Assembly: GCA_963818855.1 (NCBI GenBank)
Contig: CAWFUH010000002.1
Coordinates: 124,001 to 188,000 of the forward strand
Direction: 5' to 3'
Source of the DNA: Bog-159 sp963818855
Lineage (GTDB): Bacteria; Acidobacteriota; Terriglobia; Bryobacterales; Bryobacteraceae
DNA: 64,000 nucleotides
Made by a program: the position numbers and the translations under genes. The notes beneath the pieces were generated by a model. The model ran no database searches. It had not been told where the DNA came from and saw only the letters and a program-made list of their open reading frames with translations. Below, piece by piece: positions 28,528-37,351 of the stretch; positions within the stretch are counted from its first letter, which is position 1, and the number at the start of each line of letters is the position of its first letter.

Positions 28528-28626
28528 AGCCGGTTTGCGCCTCCCTCGATTCGCTCGTAAAAATTATACCGCCCCCCGTGAGCGTTTTAGCGGGGCGTTC
28601 TGCGCCTATCTGAAGTGGAGGCAGAT

Positions 28627-29892
28627 ATGAGACAACGGTCGATAGTCAGTTTGATCTTTGCTAGCAATTTGCTGGTTGTGAGTGGAATGGCACAGCCGCG
28701 TTATACGGTCACCGACTTGGGCATCATCGGACCCTCGACAACCGTAGCGCCGGTGCAGCCGTTTGGCATAACGAATCGGGGATTAATCGCCGGTGGCGCA
28801 TTTGTTGGCGACGACGAGCATGCGGTCCTCTGGTACCTCGGGCGGCGCTTCGACTTGGGCACGCTGTCCGGGGGATTGAACAGCATCGGGCTGGCTCTTA
28901 ATCAAAGCGGTCAGGTAGTGGGTATCAGCGAAACCGGGACCGTGGATCCCAATGACGAAGATTTCTGCGGCTTCCAGGCGGACGGGCTGCCTAGCCATGG
29001 CGGCGCGTGCCTGCCGTTTTTGTGGCAAAACGGTGTGATGCGTGCGTTCCCGACGCTTGGAGGAACAAATGGCGTAGCCATCGGGACCAACTCCTTTGGC
29101 GATGTCGCCGGCTGGGCCGAAAATGCCCTTGCGGCGTCGGACTGTCCCGGAACGCAGAAACTCCAGTTCAAACCCGTCATCTGGCGCAACGGCAACATCC
29201 AAGAGCTGCCGACGCTGGCCGGAGACGATGTGGGAGGCGCCTACTTCATCACCGATAGCGGGACCATCGTAGGCTCATCGGGCAAGTGCGGAACTTTTAA
29301 CGGCAATGCCTTTGCCAATCTTCAACCGCTGCACGCCGTCGTGTGGCAGGACGGCAAAATAATGGACATCGGTAACCTGGGCGGAACCGGACAAGGCACG
29401 GGAAACCTACCCGTTGCAGCCAATAATCGGGGGCAAGTGGTAGGCGGTTCGGACCTGGCTGGAAACCAGGTTAGTCATGCGTTCGTGTGGACCGAACAGC
29501 AAGGGATGAAAGACCTTGGCACACTCCCTGGGGATGAGGATAGTTTTGCGATCTACATCAACGAGGCCGGACAGATTGTTGGCTTGTCACAGGCCGCGAA
29601 CTTCAACATCCGTGCGGCTATTTGGCACGACGGGATTGCCAGCGACCTCAATGATCTGATCCCCGGAGACTCGCCGTTGTATCTGCTGCTCGCATCCGCC
29701 ATCAATTCTCGTGGTCAGATCGTCGGCCTGGCGGCGGACGTGGCTGGCAATCTTCACGGTTACGTGGCAACCCCTGACGGCTGCAATGCCCAAGCGCTCG
29801 ATGGGCATGAGCGCTGGACCCTGTCGGAAGAAGGACGAAGAATTCTGGGGACGCTGCCTTATGTAAGGTTCGTCCCGCGTCGGCAGGAGTAG
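28627..29892 (+). CDS. Secreted HAF-repeat protein
   Basis: About 421 residues from ATG 28627, placed 5 bases after GGAGG. A signal peptide (LIFASNLLVVSGMAQP) precedes repeats of the HAF type: YTVTDLG..., ...HAVLWYLGRRFDLGTLSGG, ...GIALNQSGQVVG-like units, ...HAFVWTEQQGMKDLGTLPGD, HGYVAT. The repeats are about 50-60 residues and probably form a beta-propeller. Extracytoplasmic; ligand unknown. It is divergent from the ECF sigma gene, so the 99-base gap may carry promoters for both. Confidence 0.85.
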   Translation: MRQRSIVSLIFASNLLVVSGMAQPRYTVTDLGIIGPSTTVAPVQPFGITNRGLIAGGAFVGDDEHAVLWYLGRRFDLGTLSGGLNSIGLALNQSGQVVGISETGTVDPNDEDFCGFQADGLPSHGGACLPFLWQNGVMRAFPTLGGTNGVAIGTNSFGDVAGWAENALAASDCPGTQKLQFKPVIWRNGNIQELPTLAGDDVGGAYFITDSGTIVGSSGKCGTFNGNAFANLQPLHAVVWQDGKIMDIGNLGGTGQGTGNLPVAANNRGQVVGGSDLAGNQVSHAFVWTEQQGMKDLGTLPGDEDSFAIYINEAGQIVGLSQAANFNIRAAIWHDGIASDLNDLIPGDSPLYLLLASAINSRGQIVGLAADVAGNLHGYVATPDGCNAQALDGHERWTLSEEGRRILGTLPYVRFVPRRQE

Positions 29893-30196
29893 GTTGGATT
29901 CTGATTGACGAGAATCGATTGCATGCCTGGATCGGCAAAGCGAGGCCATCGATCCCAAAGCGGGTCAATTGTTGTTGCCAGGCAAATTCGAACGGGGTTG
30001 GCTCGGTACCGGCGCCCTGTCGCGACGGCCCTTGGGGTCAGCCCTTCGGCGCTTGGGAGAAGTTACCCGTCTCCTCTTTCCAAAACTGACCCATCCAAGG
30101 CAAACGTGGGCTGAAATCCGTGGGGTAGAGGCCCGGTTACGAGTTGGGCGATGGTCGGGTTTCGTCGTCATGGCTCAACCGATAGAATGAAAGAGC
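29893..30196. other. Intergenic stretch, no gene recognised
   Basis: 304 bases between the HAF gene and the first gene of the accessory region. No coding stretch with recognisable composition and no RNA gene was seen; this is where the conserved-type gene order ends and mobile DNA begins. Confidence 0.5.
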
Positions 30197-30496
30197 GTGC
30201 TTCCCAGACATCGACGATCGACAGAACGAAGGCTCCGCGCTCTTGAAAGGGCGCGTGGTGTTTTGCAGGCGATCGCCGACGGTAGCCGTGATCCGTATGA
30301 AGGCTACCGTGAGGTATACGGAATCTACGTTCAGGCCAGCGGCGCGATTGAAGAGTTGAAGCCGCTCTTTCGACTTCCGAACATCTACCCAGATGGACCT
30401 ATCCATGTGGATGATGAGTTCCGTCATACCATCATCACAGCCGCAGTCGATTGGCTCCAAAACAACGCAGGTTTGCCGATTGCCCGGCCTGTTTGA
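30197..30496 (+). CDS. Small hypothetical protein
   Basis: 99 residues from GTG 30197, preceded by GAAAGAG. Mostly helical (RRSTERRLRALERARGVLQA, AVDWLQNNAG) with natural-looking amino acid composition. No family recognised. It lies 60 bases upstream of the zinc-motif gene of the IS21-like module and may be host DNA or an additional passenger. Confidence 0.45.
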   Translation: MLPRHRRSTERRLRALERARGVLQAIADGSRDPYEGYREVYGIYVQASGAIEELKPLFRLPNIYPDGPIHVDDEFRHTIITAAVDWLQNNAGLPIARPV

Positions 30497-30555
30497 CCGC
30501 CCCCCACTGACACCAACGGGAGAACGAACCACGGACATGGCGATGATGATTCACG

Positions 30556-30981
30556 ATGCCCGCGCCCCGGAAAAGACCGTGCACTGTCTGCCACCACTGG
30601 TTCCATCCCAACTCACGAGTAGGACCACGTCAACACACTTGCAGTAAGCCGGAGTGCCAAGCGGCGCGGCGGAAGAAGACGCAGGCAAACTGGCGAGCGA
30701 GGAATCCTGAGTACGGTATCGGCTACCGCATTCAGCAGCGGGGAGCGCAGGAGCAACCGCCGGAGCCATTACGTTTGCCGCCGCCATTAAGCCAACTTCC
30801 CTGGGATCTGGCGAAAGACGAGTTCGGACAGAAAGGCTCTGATTTCATTGGGGTTATGGGATCACTTCTGGTGCGCACGGCGAAAGACCAGTTCCGCTCG
30901 TTTATAGTTGATGCGTCGGAAGTTTCCGATACACTTCCCGCTCCTGCCGAAAAAGACCAGTTCCAGCCTGCCCCATACTGA
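30556..30981 (+). CDS. Small zinc-motif protein at the head of the IS21-like module
   Basis: 141 residues. The N-terminus has CTVCHHWFHPN followed by HTCSKPECQAARRK, a Cys/His cluster suited to one zinc ion. The basic middle and the acidic, low-complexity C-terminus (TAKDQFRSF, AEKDQFQPAPY) have no recognised family. It is immediately upstream of the ParB-like gene in the same orientation; a DNA-binding accessory role in transposition is inference only. Confidence 0.6.
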   Translation: MPAPRKRPCTVCHHWFHPNSRVGPRQHTCSKPECQAARRKKTQANWRARNPEYGIGYRIQQRGAQEQPPEPLRLPPPLSQLPWDLAKDEFGQKGSDFIGVMGSLLVRTAKDQFRSFIVDASEVSDTLPAPAEKDQFQPAPY

Positions 30982-31007
30982 ATCGACGACGCCACGGAGC
31001 AGCCGCC

Positions 31008-32162
31008 ATGAATCTGGAGTTCCACCAGCTCGACCGGCGCTGGGAGCACTTGCGAGTGCGCCATCCGGCGCGGCAGCGGCGGCTACTGGCGTCGCTGGCC
31101 GAGAGCGGGCAGCAGACGCCCATCGTGGTAGTAGCGGCGGAGGACCGGGCGGATCGTTACGTGGTCATCGACGGCTATAAGCGGATCGCAGCGCTGGAGC
31201 AACTGGGCCGGGACACGGTGGAGGCAGCGGTATGGCCGATGAGCGAAGCCGCGGCCGTGCTGCTGGACCGCTCGCTGCGACTAAGCGAACACGAGACCGC
31301 GCTGGAGGTGGGCTGGCTGCTGGCGGAGTTGGAGCGGCGTTTCGATTACGGGCTAGACGAGCTGGCGCGGCGGTTTGATCGCAGCTTGAGCTGGGTATCG
31401 CGGAGGCTGGCACTGGTGGAGGTCCTGCCGGAAGCCATCCAGCAGCAGGTGCGCGAGGGCCAGATCTTGGCGCAAGTGGCGTTGAGGTTCCTGGTGCCGG
31501 TGGCCCGCCAAAACTTGGAAGATTGCCAGCGAATGGCGGCGATCTTCGCCAAACATCACTGCGGTACGCGGGAAGCCAGCCAACTGTATGCCGCCTGGCG
31601 CCAGGGGTCGGCCGCGATTCGCAAACGCATCCTGGATGCGCCGGAGCTGTTTTTCAAAACGCAGCGGCAAGCGCAGGAGAAAGCCCCGGCCGAGGCCGGA
31701 GCCGAACTGTTGCGGGATCTGGAGATGGTGGCCGCCATCGTGAACCGCGCTCAGCGGCGGCTGGCCGGCGCGGCGGCGCTGGAGCTGGATCGCCAGCAGT
31801 GCGAAGCCGCAGGGCAGCAGATCGCTCGCGTTCAAAATCAACTCCGCCGCATCGACGAAAAACTCTTACTGGAGCAAGCACCGCATGTTGAGCCAAGCGC
31901 AACGCAGCACGATTCTGGAACTGAACGCGCAGCGGAGTGGGCAAACGCGAGATTGCGCGGGTGCTGGGGATCTCCCGCGTGGCCGTCCGCAAAGTCCTCC
32001 GCTCGAACTCCAACACAGTGCCCGAGTTGCAGCGTGCGGAGAAAGCCGAACCTCACCGGCAACAGATCCTGGAGCTTTTCGACCAGTGCAAGGGGAATCT
32101 CGTGCGAGTCCATGAGGAGTTGGTGGCCACCGGCGGCGCGAAGTTGTCGTATGCCGCGTTAA
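31008..32162 (+). CDS. ParB-like N-terminal domain protein associated with IS21-like transposase
   Basis: The conserved part is about residues 1-295. It has a ParB/Srx-like N-terminus (LRVRHPARQRRLLASLAESG, QQTPIVVV, YVVIDGYKRIAALEQLGRD), then a KorB/ParB-type HTH (YGLDELARRFDRSLSWVSRR). After about base 31890 the frame runs on over the start of istA and is low in recognisable features, so the natural end is probably near there. Chromosome-partition function is unlikely given the neighbours; a role in target or end recognition is inferred. It starts at ATG 31008 after a GGAG-like sequence. Confidence 0.75.
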   Translation: MNLEFHQLDRRWEHLRVRHPARQRRLLASLAESGQQTPIVVVAAEDRADRYVVIDGYKRIAALEQLGRDTVEAAVWPMSEAAAVLLDRSLRLSEHETALEVGWLLAELERRFDYGLDELARRFDRSLSWVSRRLALVEVLPEAIQQQVREGQILAQVALRFLVPVARQNLEDCQRMAAIFAKHHCGTREASQLYAAWRQGSAAIRKRILDAPELFFKTQRQAQEKAPAEAGAELLRDLEMVAAIVNRAQRRLAGAAALELDRQQCEAAGQQIARVQNQLRRIDEKLLLEQAPHVEPSATQHDSGTERAAEWANARLRGCWGSPAWPSAKSSARTPTQCPSCSVRRKPNLTGNRSWSFSTSARGISCESMRSWWPPAARSCRMPR

Positions 32163-32586
32163 CGGCTTTCTGCCGGCGGCACGGAATCGGCTACGCGCCG
32201 CCCGTGCCGGCAGGTCAGTATGATTTTGCGCCCGGCAAGGAACTGCAGCACGACACGTCTCCCCACGAGCTCGAACTGGGCGGCAAGAAACGCCGGGTAC
32301 AGACCGCCTCGGCGGTGCTGTGCTATTCGCGGATGCTGTTCTTCCAGTGCTATCCCACCTTCCGGCGTTTCGACTGCAAGGTATTTCTCACCGAGGCGCT
32401 ACATTACTTCGGCGGCGCGGCAGCGCGGACCATGATCGATAACACGCACGTGGTGGTGCTGCGCGGCAGCGGGCGCGAGATGGTTCAGGTGCCGGAGATG
32501 GCCGCCTTTGGAGAGCGTTTGGGCTTTCAGTTCGTGGCGCACGCGATTGGGAATGCGAACCGTTCCGCGCGCGTCGAGCGCCCCTT
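31885..32586 (+). pseudogene. istA: IstA transposase, N-terminal part (frameshifted, then split by the RIT element)
   Basis: DDE transposase of the IS21 family. ATG 31885 begins MLSQAQRSTILELNAQ; around 31930-31937 the frame shifts to KREIARVLGISRVAVRKVL (HTH), compatible with one extra base. The rve core begins ELQHDTSPHELELGGKKRRV, containing the first catalytic Asp (HDTS), and continues to MIDNTHVVVLRGSGR (second Asp). The codons VERP end exactly in CCCCTT, where the RIT element is inserted. The gene resumes at 36009. Inactive as assembled. Confidence 0.82.
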
Positions 32587-32615
32587 ATCAGCTTAGTCAT
32601 TGGTTATGCACAGTT
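32581..32615 (+). repeat. RIT left terminal inverted repeat
   Basis: CCCCTTATCAGC (32581-32592) and TGGTTATGCACAGTT (32601-32615) match the right end in inverted orientation. It contains TTATGCACA (32604-32612), similar to a DnaA box. Confidence 0.8.
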
Positions 32616-32743
32616 GACGGTCGAATCCTGGCCCAAGATGGTGATTCTTAACGGAAATACTACCAAAATGAAGCCAGGTTATTTTGCATAATCGTTAGAC
32701 TTTCTTCCGGGGCGGGTCGATGCTCGCCCAAAGGAGGAAGCAA

Positions 32744-33997
32744 GTGATCACCGAATATTTTAAATGGCGCCAGTCTCTCACGCGACTTCTGGCGACCCCT
32801 GCGGGTCCGCACCTTTCAGCGATATCGGAAGGACTGAAAGCCCAGGGATTCAGCTATTGGATTCTGCGTAAACGGCTGCAAGGGGCCGCCCACTTTAGTC
32901 AATGGAACCAGCGCAAGGGGAGGTCTATCGAACAGCTACATGAAAGCATGCTGGGGGAATTCGAGGTACATTTGAGCACGTGCCGTTGTCGCAGACCGTT
33001 GCGGTTATCCGGTCACGACGATGTAAGGCTGCTGGCTGGCGCACAGGCGCTTATGGATTATTTGCGGGGCTGCGGCGTGGTCACTTCTGTGCCGCCGCCG
33101 AACCAGGAGGCCGGTCCGTCGCCTTTGGTTGCGGCCTTCCTGGAATGGATGCGAACCCAGCGCGGCACCCGAGAAGGCACGTTACGCCAATACGGCGTCG
33201 TCATCGAGGACGCGCTGGCGGCCCTCGGTACAGATCCCCGGCTTTACCGAGCCGAATCGATCCGCACCTTTATTCTCAGCCGGACCAAGGGCCGCAGCCG
33301 ATCGAGAGCCAAAGAGGTCACCTCGGTAATGCGGATGTTCTTGCGTCACCTGATTGCTGAGGGTAAGTGCAGGACGGGGCTGGACGACGCTGTGCCGAGC
33401 CTGGCGATGTGGCGTCTCTCCGCGCTCCCTCGATACCTGCCGGCCGCCGATATCGAACGTGTGATTGCCGCTTGTGAGCGTGAGACCACAGTTGGACTGA
33501 GGGACCGTGCTGCGATTCTGCTCTTGGCACGGCTTGGGTTGCGCGCAGGTGACATTGTCAAAATGGACCTCAGCGATCTTGATTGGGTGAGTGCCAGCGT
33601 TCGCGTGTCGGGTAAATCCCGTTACGAAGTAAAACTTCCCATCACGCAAGAAGTGGGTGATGCCATTCTGGAGTACTTGCGAAGGGGGCGCCCGCCCGTT
33701 CAGGACAGCCGTCTGTTCGTCCGCGTGCTAGCCCCGTGGAAGCCACTCAAGGTCTCTTCCGTGCCCGCGATCGTAGAGCGTGCCATTGCCCGGGCCGGCG
33801 TGGAGGCGCCATTTCGCGGCGCGCACGTACTTCGCCATTCGGCTGCCACAGAGATGTTGCGCCAAGGCGCCACGCTCGAACAGGTTGGCACCGTCCTCCG
33901 CCATCAGTATCTCGACACAACGGCGCACTATGCCAAGGTAGACGTGCAGCGTCTCCGGAGCATCGCTCTTCCGTGGCCGGAGGTGTTCCCATGCTGA
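32744..33997 (+). CDS. RIT tyrosine recombinase A
   Basis: 417 residues. I chose GTG 32744 because AGGAGG lies 6 bases upstream; an in-frame ATG at 32720 has no such site. An N-terminal SAM-like core-binding domain is followed by the catalytic domain: RLGLRAGDIVKMDLSDLDW (first Arg), HVLRHSAATEML (HxxR), LRHQYLDTTAHYAKVD (second His and nucleophilic Tyr). All catalytic residues are present. The stop overlaps the start of recombinase B. Confidence 0.88.
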   Translation: MITEYFKWRQSLTRLLATPAGPHLSAISEGLKAQGFSYWILRKRLQGAAHFSQWNQRKGRSIEQLHESMLGEFEVHLSTCRCRRPLRLSGHDDVRLLAGAQALMDYLRGCGVVTSVPPPNQEAGPSPLVAAFLEWMRTQRGTREGTLRQYGVVIEDALAALGTDPRLYRAESIRTFILSRTKGRSRSRAKEVTSVMRMFLRHLIAEGKCRTGLDDAVPSLAMWRLSALPRYLPAADIERVIAACERETTVGLRDRAAILLLARLGLRAGDIVKMDLSDLDWVSASVRVSGKSRYEVKLPITQEVGDAILEYLRRGRPPVQDSRLFVRVLAPWKPLKVSSVPAIVERAIARAGVEAPFRGAHVLRHSAATEMLRQGATLEQVGTVLRHQYLDTTAHYAKVDVQRLRSIALPWPEVFPC

Positions 33998-34896
33998 GCC
34001 AACTGGTGGATTCCTATCTTGAGCTTCGGCGGTCTACTGGTTTCGGCATGAAGGTGCATCAGTACCTGCTCCACGGCTTCGCTTCTTTTGCTGCCCAGCG
34101 GGGGGAAACCCACATCCGTACTTGCACGGCCATAGAGTGGGCAACCCAAGCCCCGTCAGAGGGTCAGCGTGCCAACCGCCTGGGCATGCTCAGGGTGTTC
34201 GCCCGCTTCGCCCGTGCCGAAGATGCGGGTCATGAGGTCCCCTCCGAACGAGTGTTCCGGGCACGACGGGTCCGCTATCGCCCTTTCATTTTCACTGCCG
34301 ATCAATTACATGAATTGCTGGTGCGTGCCTCAAAGCTTCCACCGGGTGGATCGATCCGGCCATGGACCTTTACGACGCTTTTCTCGTTGCTGGCCGTCAC
34401 CGGCTTGCGCATTTCCGAGGCGTTGAACCTCCGGCTCCACGACATAACTGAAGACTGCTTGGTGATTCGGGAAACAAAGTTCCAGAAGAGCCGCCTGGTG
34501 CCGCTGGATCCGACGACGATGGTCGGCCTCAAGCGGTATCTGGATCGCAGAGGAACAGTTCAGGACGATCACGTGTTTGTCTCCCAGCGTGGCCGTGGCA
34601 TGCGGCCTTCCGGCGTCGTGACCGTATTTCTACGTATCGTGCGGGCGATGGGGATCCACCCCGGTCCGGGGCAACCCGGCCCGCGCGTCCATGACCTTCG
34701 TCATGGTTTTGCAGTCAGGGTCCTCGAGTCCTGCTCCGGTGACCGAACGGTCGTCGATGCAAACATGCTGGCCTTAATGACCTATATGGGCCACAGCCAG
34801 ATCGATAGTACCTATTGGTATCTTCACGCGACTCCCCACGTACTGGGACAGATCTCCGATCTGTCGGAGACTCTCTGCAAAGGAGACCGATCGTGA
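33991..34896 (+). CDS. RIT tyrosine recombinase B
   Basis: 301 residues from ATG 33991. Catalytic motifs: TGLRISEALNLRLHDI, HDLRHGFAVRVL, MGHSQIDSTYWYL. Complete Arg/His/Arg/His/Tyr set. It overlaps recombinases A and C by 7 and 4 bases, so the three are almost certainly made together and may act as a mixed complex, as proposed for RIT and Tn554-type elements. Confidence 0.88.
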   Translation: MLSQLVDSYLELRRSTGFGMKVHQYLLHGFASFAAQRGETHIRTCTAIEWATQAPSEGQRANRLGMLRVFARFARAEDAGHEVPSERVFRARRVRYRPFIFTADQLHELLVRASKLPPGGSIRPWTFTTLFSLLAVTGLRISEALNLRLHDITEDCLVIRETKFQKSRLVPLDPTTMVGLKRYLDRRGTVQDDHVFVSQRGRGMRPSGVVTVFLRIVRAMGIHPGPGQPGPRVHDLRHGFAVRVLESCSGDRTVVDANMLALMTYMGHSQIDSTYWYLHATPHVLGQISDLSETLCKGDRS

Positions 34897-35975
34897 CGCC
34901 TCTGGCTCCTTATATCACCGCATTTCTGCGCGAGCGGCTTCCCATTGATCGTCGCGCGAGCGAACATACCTGCGACACCTACGCGCACGCGTTCCGCCTG
35001 TTGTTTCAGTACGCCGCCTCGCGATTGGGTAAAAATCCATCGCAACTGGACCTGGAGCAGATCGACGCACCCTTGGTCGTCGCATTTTTGCAGCACATCG
35101 AGACCGAGCGCAAAAACGGACCCGTGACGAGGAACGTCCGGTTGTCCGCCATCAAATCGTTCATGCGATATGTCGAGTATCAAGTCCCATCCGCGTTGGA
35201 ACAGGTACGACGGATTCTCGCGATACCGCTTAAGAAGACTGATACGAAGTTGGTTGCGCACATCACGCTCGACGAGATGCAGGCCGTACTGAATGTCCCT
35301 GACCCGCGGACTCGGTTCGGAATCCGCGATCGAGCCATGATGGACGTTTGCTTTGTCGCAGGTCTTCGAGTCTCCGAGCTTGTGGGTCTGAGGGTCGATA
35401 ACGTGACCTTTGAGCCGCGGCCCTTCGTCCGAATCCTCGGAAAAGGCAGACGCGAACGAGTGCTGCCAGTCTGGACGCGGACCGGTGCAAATCTTCGTGC
35501 ATGGCTTGCCATCCGTGGCGAGGCGGCCGTGCCCGAACTCTTCCTCAATGCACGCGGTAGCGCCATGTCACGGACTGGATTCGAATACGTGCTCAAATGC
35601 CATGTAGCGGCTGCGAGACTGAGTTGTCCCTCGTTGTGCAACAAGCGCGTTTCACCACACACCTTGAGGCATGGCTGTGCGATGTTGATGCTCCAAACCA
35701 CACACGACATTCGGAAGGTTGCCCTCTGGCTCGGCCACAGCAGCGTGCAGACCACCGAGATGTATCTTCGGGCCGACCCGACGGAGAAGCTGGCCGCTGT
35801 CAGCGCACTCACCCCTCCCGCCCTTCGCAGAGGGAGATTCAGTGCGCCGGACCAACTTGTTGCTATGCTGACCGGCGGACGAAAGGACAAAGATTATGCA
35901 AAGGAGTCAACGGAACAAACGCCGTGGATAGGTCCAAGGAGACGGCTAACTGTGCATAACCAGGAACTGCGCTGA
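34893..35975 (+). CDS. RIT tyrosine recombinase C
   Basis: 360 residues. It starts at GTG 34893, which overlaps the stop of recombinase B and follows AAAGGAGA. It has an N-terminal core-binding domain (HTCDTYAHAFRLLFQYAASR) and catalytic motifs AGLRVSELVGLRVDN, HTLRHGCAMLML and LGHSSVQTTEMYL. Its last codons (RLTVHNQELR) are encoded by the right terminal inverted repeat, so gene and element end overlap. Confidence 0.88.
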   Translation: MTPLAPYITAFLRERLPIDRRASEHTCDTYAHAFRLLFQYAASRLGKNPSQLDLEQIDAPLVVAFLQHIETERKNGPVTRNVRLSAIKSFMRYVEYQVPSALEQVRRILAIPLKKTDTKLVAHITLDEMQAVLNVPDPRTRFGIRDRAMMDVCFVAGLRVSELVGLRVDNVTFEPRPFVRILGKGRRERVLPVWTRTGANLRAWLAIRGEAAVPELFLNARGSAMSRTGFEYVLKCHVAAARLSCPSLCNKRVSPHTLRHGCAMLMLQTTHDIRKVALWLGHSSVQTTEMYLRADPTEKLAAVSALTPPALRRGRFSAPDQLVAMLTGGRKDKDYAKESTEQTPWIGPRRRLTVHNQELR

Positions 35976-36006
35976 TAAGGGGTTATGCGCTGCAGTGCAT
36001 AACCCC
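35948..36006 (-). repeat. RIT right terminal inverted repeat plus flanking palindrome
   Basis: The inverted repeat occupies 35948-35982 (AACTGTGCATAACCA ... GCTGATAAGGGG). Overlapping its tip, GGGGTTATGC (35979-35988) and GCATAACCCC (35997-36006) form a 10-bp-arm palindrome with an 8-base centre. The left end has no such structure, so the ends are asymmetric. Confidence 0.75.
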
Positions 36007-36008
36007 TT

Positions 36009-36711
36009 TCATTTCATCGAGAATAACTTTCTGGCCGGGCGCACCTTCCGCAGTTGGGAGGATCTGAATCAGCGGGCGCGGGAGTGGTGCGACAAGGTCA
36101 ACTCGACTTATAAGAAACATATCCGGGCGGTTCCGCGGGAACTGTTCGCCGTCGAGCGGCTGCACCTGAAGCCGCTGCCGGCGTGGATTCCGGAAGTCTA
36201 CCGGCTGCAGCAGCGCCTGGTCGATATCGAAGGGTATGTGGCGCTGAACAGCAACCGCTATTCGGTCCCGGTGGACTGGATCGGCCGTCGCGTGGAGGTG
36301 CGTGAGACGAAGGACAAGATCGAGATTCAACTGGATGCGCGCCGCCTGGTGACGCACCGGCGCATCGCCGAAGCCGAGCATCAGCGCGTGATGCTGGCCG
36401 AGCACCGGCCGCCCCGCGGCCAGAGGGACGCGCGTCCCGATCCGCATCCCGAAGAAAAGGCCATCGTCACAGCCGCGCCCGAGCTGGCCGACTATGTCGC
36501 GGGATTAAAGCAACGGAGCCGCAAGTTAGTCACGCTTGCCCTGCGGCAACTGTTGCGCCTGGTGCGGGAGTATCCACGGGAACCGCTGCTGGGGGCCGTG
36601 CGCGAGGCCGGCCGTTACGGTCTTTACGACCTGGACCGGCTGGAACGGATGATCTTGCGCCGTGTGACACGGGAGTATTTTCTGCTCGATAGGGAATCGG
36701 ACGATGACTGA
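36009..36711 (+). pseudogene. istA: IstA transposase, C-terminal part (downstream of the RIT insertion)
   Basis: Resumes istA at the codon broken by the RIT element (FHFIENNFLAGRTFRSWEDL, with the third catalytic acidic region). It includes the mu-transposase-like C-terminal barrel (GYVALNSNRYSVPVDWIGRR), ends LDRESDDD, and overlaps istB by 8 bases. No start codon of its own is expected to be used. Confidence 0.85.
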
Positions 36712-37351
36712 AGAACTGGAACAACTGCTGAAGAATCTCAAGCTGCGGCGCATCCTGGAGATCTACGACGAACAGTTGCGCGCCGCCGACAAGGACGACA
36801 TCAGCTACTCGGACTTCGTCACGCGCCTGGTGCGTGCGCAGTTTCAGGCGCGGCAGGAGGGCGCGCTGGAATGGCGCATCCGGCGCGCCAATCTGCCCGA
36901 GCGCTGGACATTGGAAACGTTTCCCTTCGCGCGACAACCGGGCGTGAATCGCAAACAGATCCGCGGTTTCGCGGAGCTGGAGTTCATCACCAAGGCGGAG
37001 AATATCGTGCTGGTCGGCAAGACCGGTGTCGGCAAAACGGGATTAGCGTGCGGTTTGCTGCTGAAAGCGCTGGAGAACGGCTATCGCTGCCAGTTCATCC
37101 GCGCGCAGGATCTATTCGATGAGATGTATGCGTCGCTGGCCGACCGCTCCACGCGGCAACTGCTCAAGCGCCTGGCGCGGTTGGATTTATTGCTGATCGA
37201 CGAGCTAGGTTACTTGAATCTGAAACCGGAGCAGTCGAACATCTTCTTCAAGCTGATGGAAGAGCGTTACCGCCAGCATTCCACCATCATTACTACGAAT
37301 CTGGTATACGACGAGTGGCCGAACTTTTTGGGCAGCCGGCCCATGGTGGAA
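36704..37351 (+). pseudogene. istB: IstB ATP-binding transposition helper, interrupted by IS1380
   Basis: AAA+ ATPase helper of IS21 transposition. Walker A is VLVGKTGVGKTGLACGLL and Walker B is LLLIDELGYL; sensor TTNLVYDEWP follows. The natural reading ends at ...GSRPMVE, where the IS1380-family element enters. The last 25 codons are at 39164-39241. As assembled, the frame continues into the insertion to a stop at 37402, replacing the C-terminus. ATPase motifs are intact. Confidence 0.85.

Larger units (their letters stand above)
32581..36008 (+). mobile_element. RIT element (recombinase in trimer) inserted in istA
   Basis: Three consecutive tyrosine recombinase genes with overlapping stops and starts, bounded by imperfect inverted repeats. 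The left end (32581-32615) and right end (35948-35982) share CCCCTTATCAGC and TGGTTATGCACAGTT, with 8-11 unmatched bases between the blocks. CCCCTT occurs at 32581-32586 and again at 36003-36008. Removing 32587-36008 restores istA in frame as VERPFHFIENNFLAG, a conserved IstA sequence, so the insertion site is known to the base apart from the repeated six. Confidence 0.85.

Noticed and set aside
29893..30196. tRNA-like T-loop (ATTCGAAC) near 29986
   Set aside because: No acceptor or anticodon stem can be folded around it.
31008..31890. ParB-like gene as part of a chromosome or plasmid partition locus
   Set aside because: No ParA gene or parS-like repeats; the neighbours are IstA and IstB.
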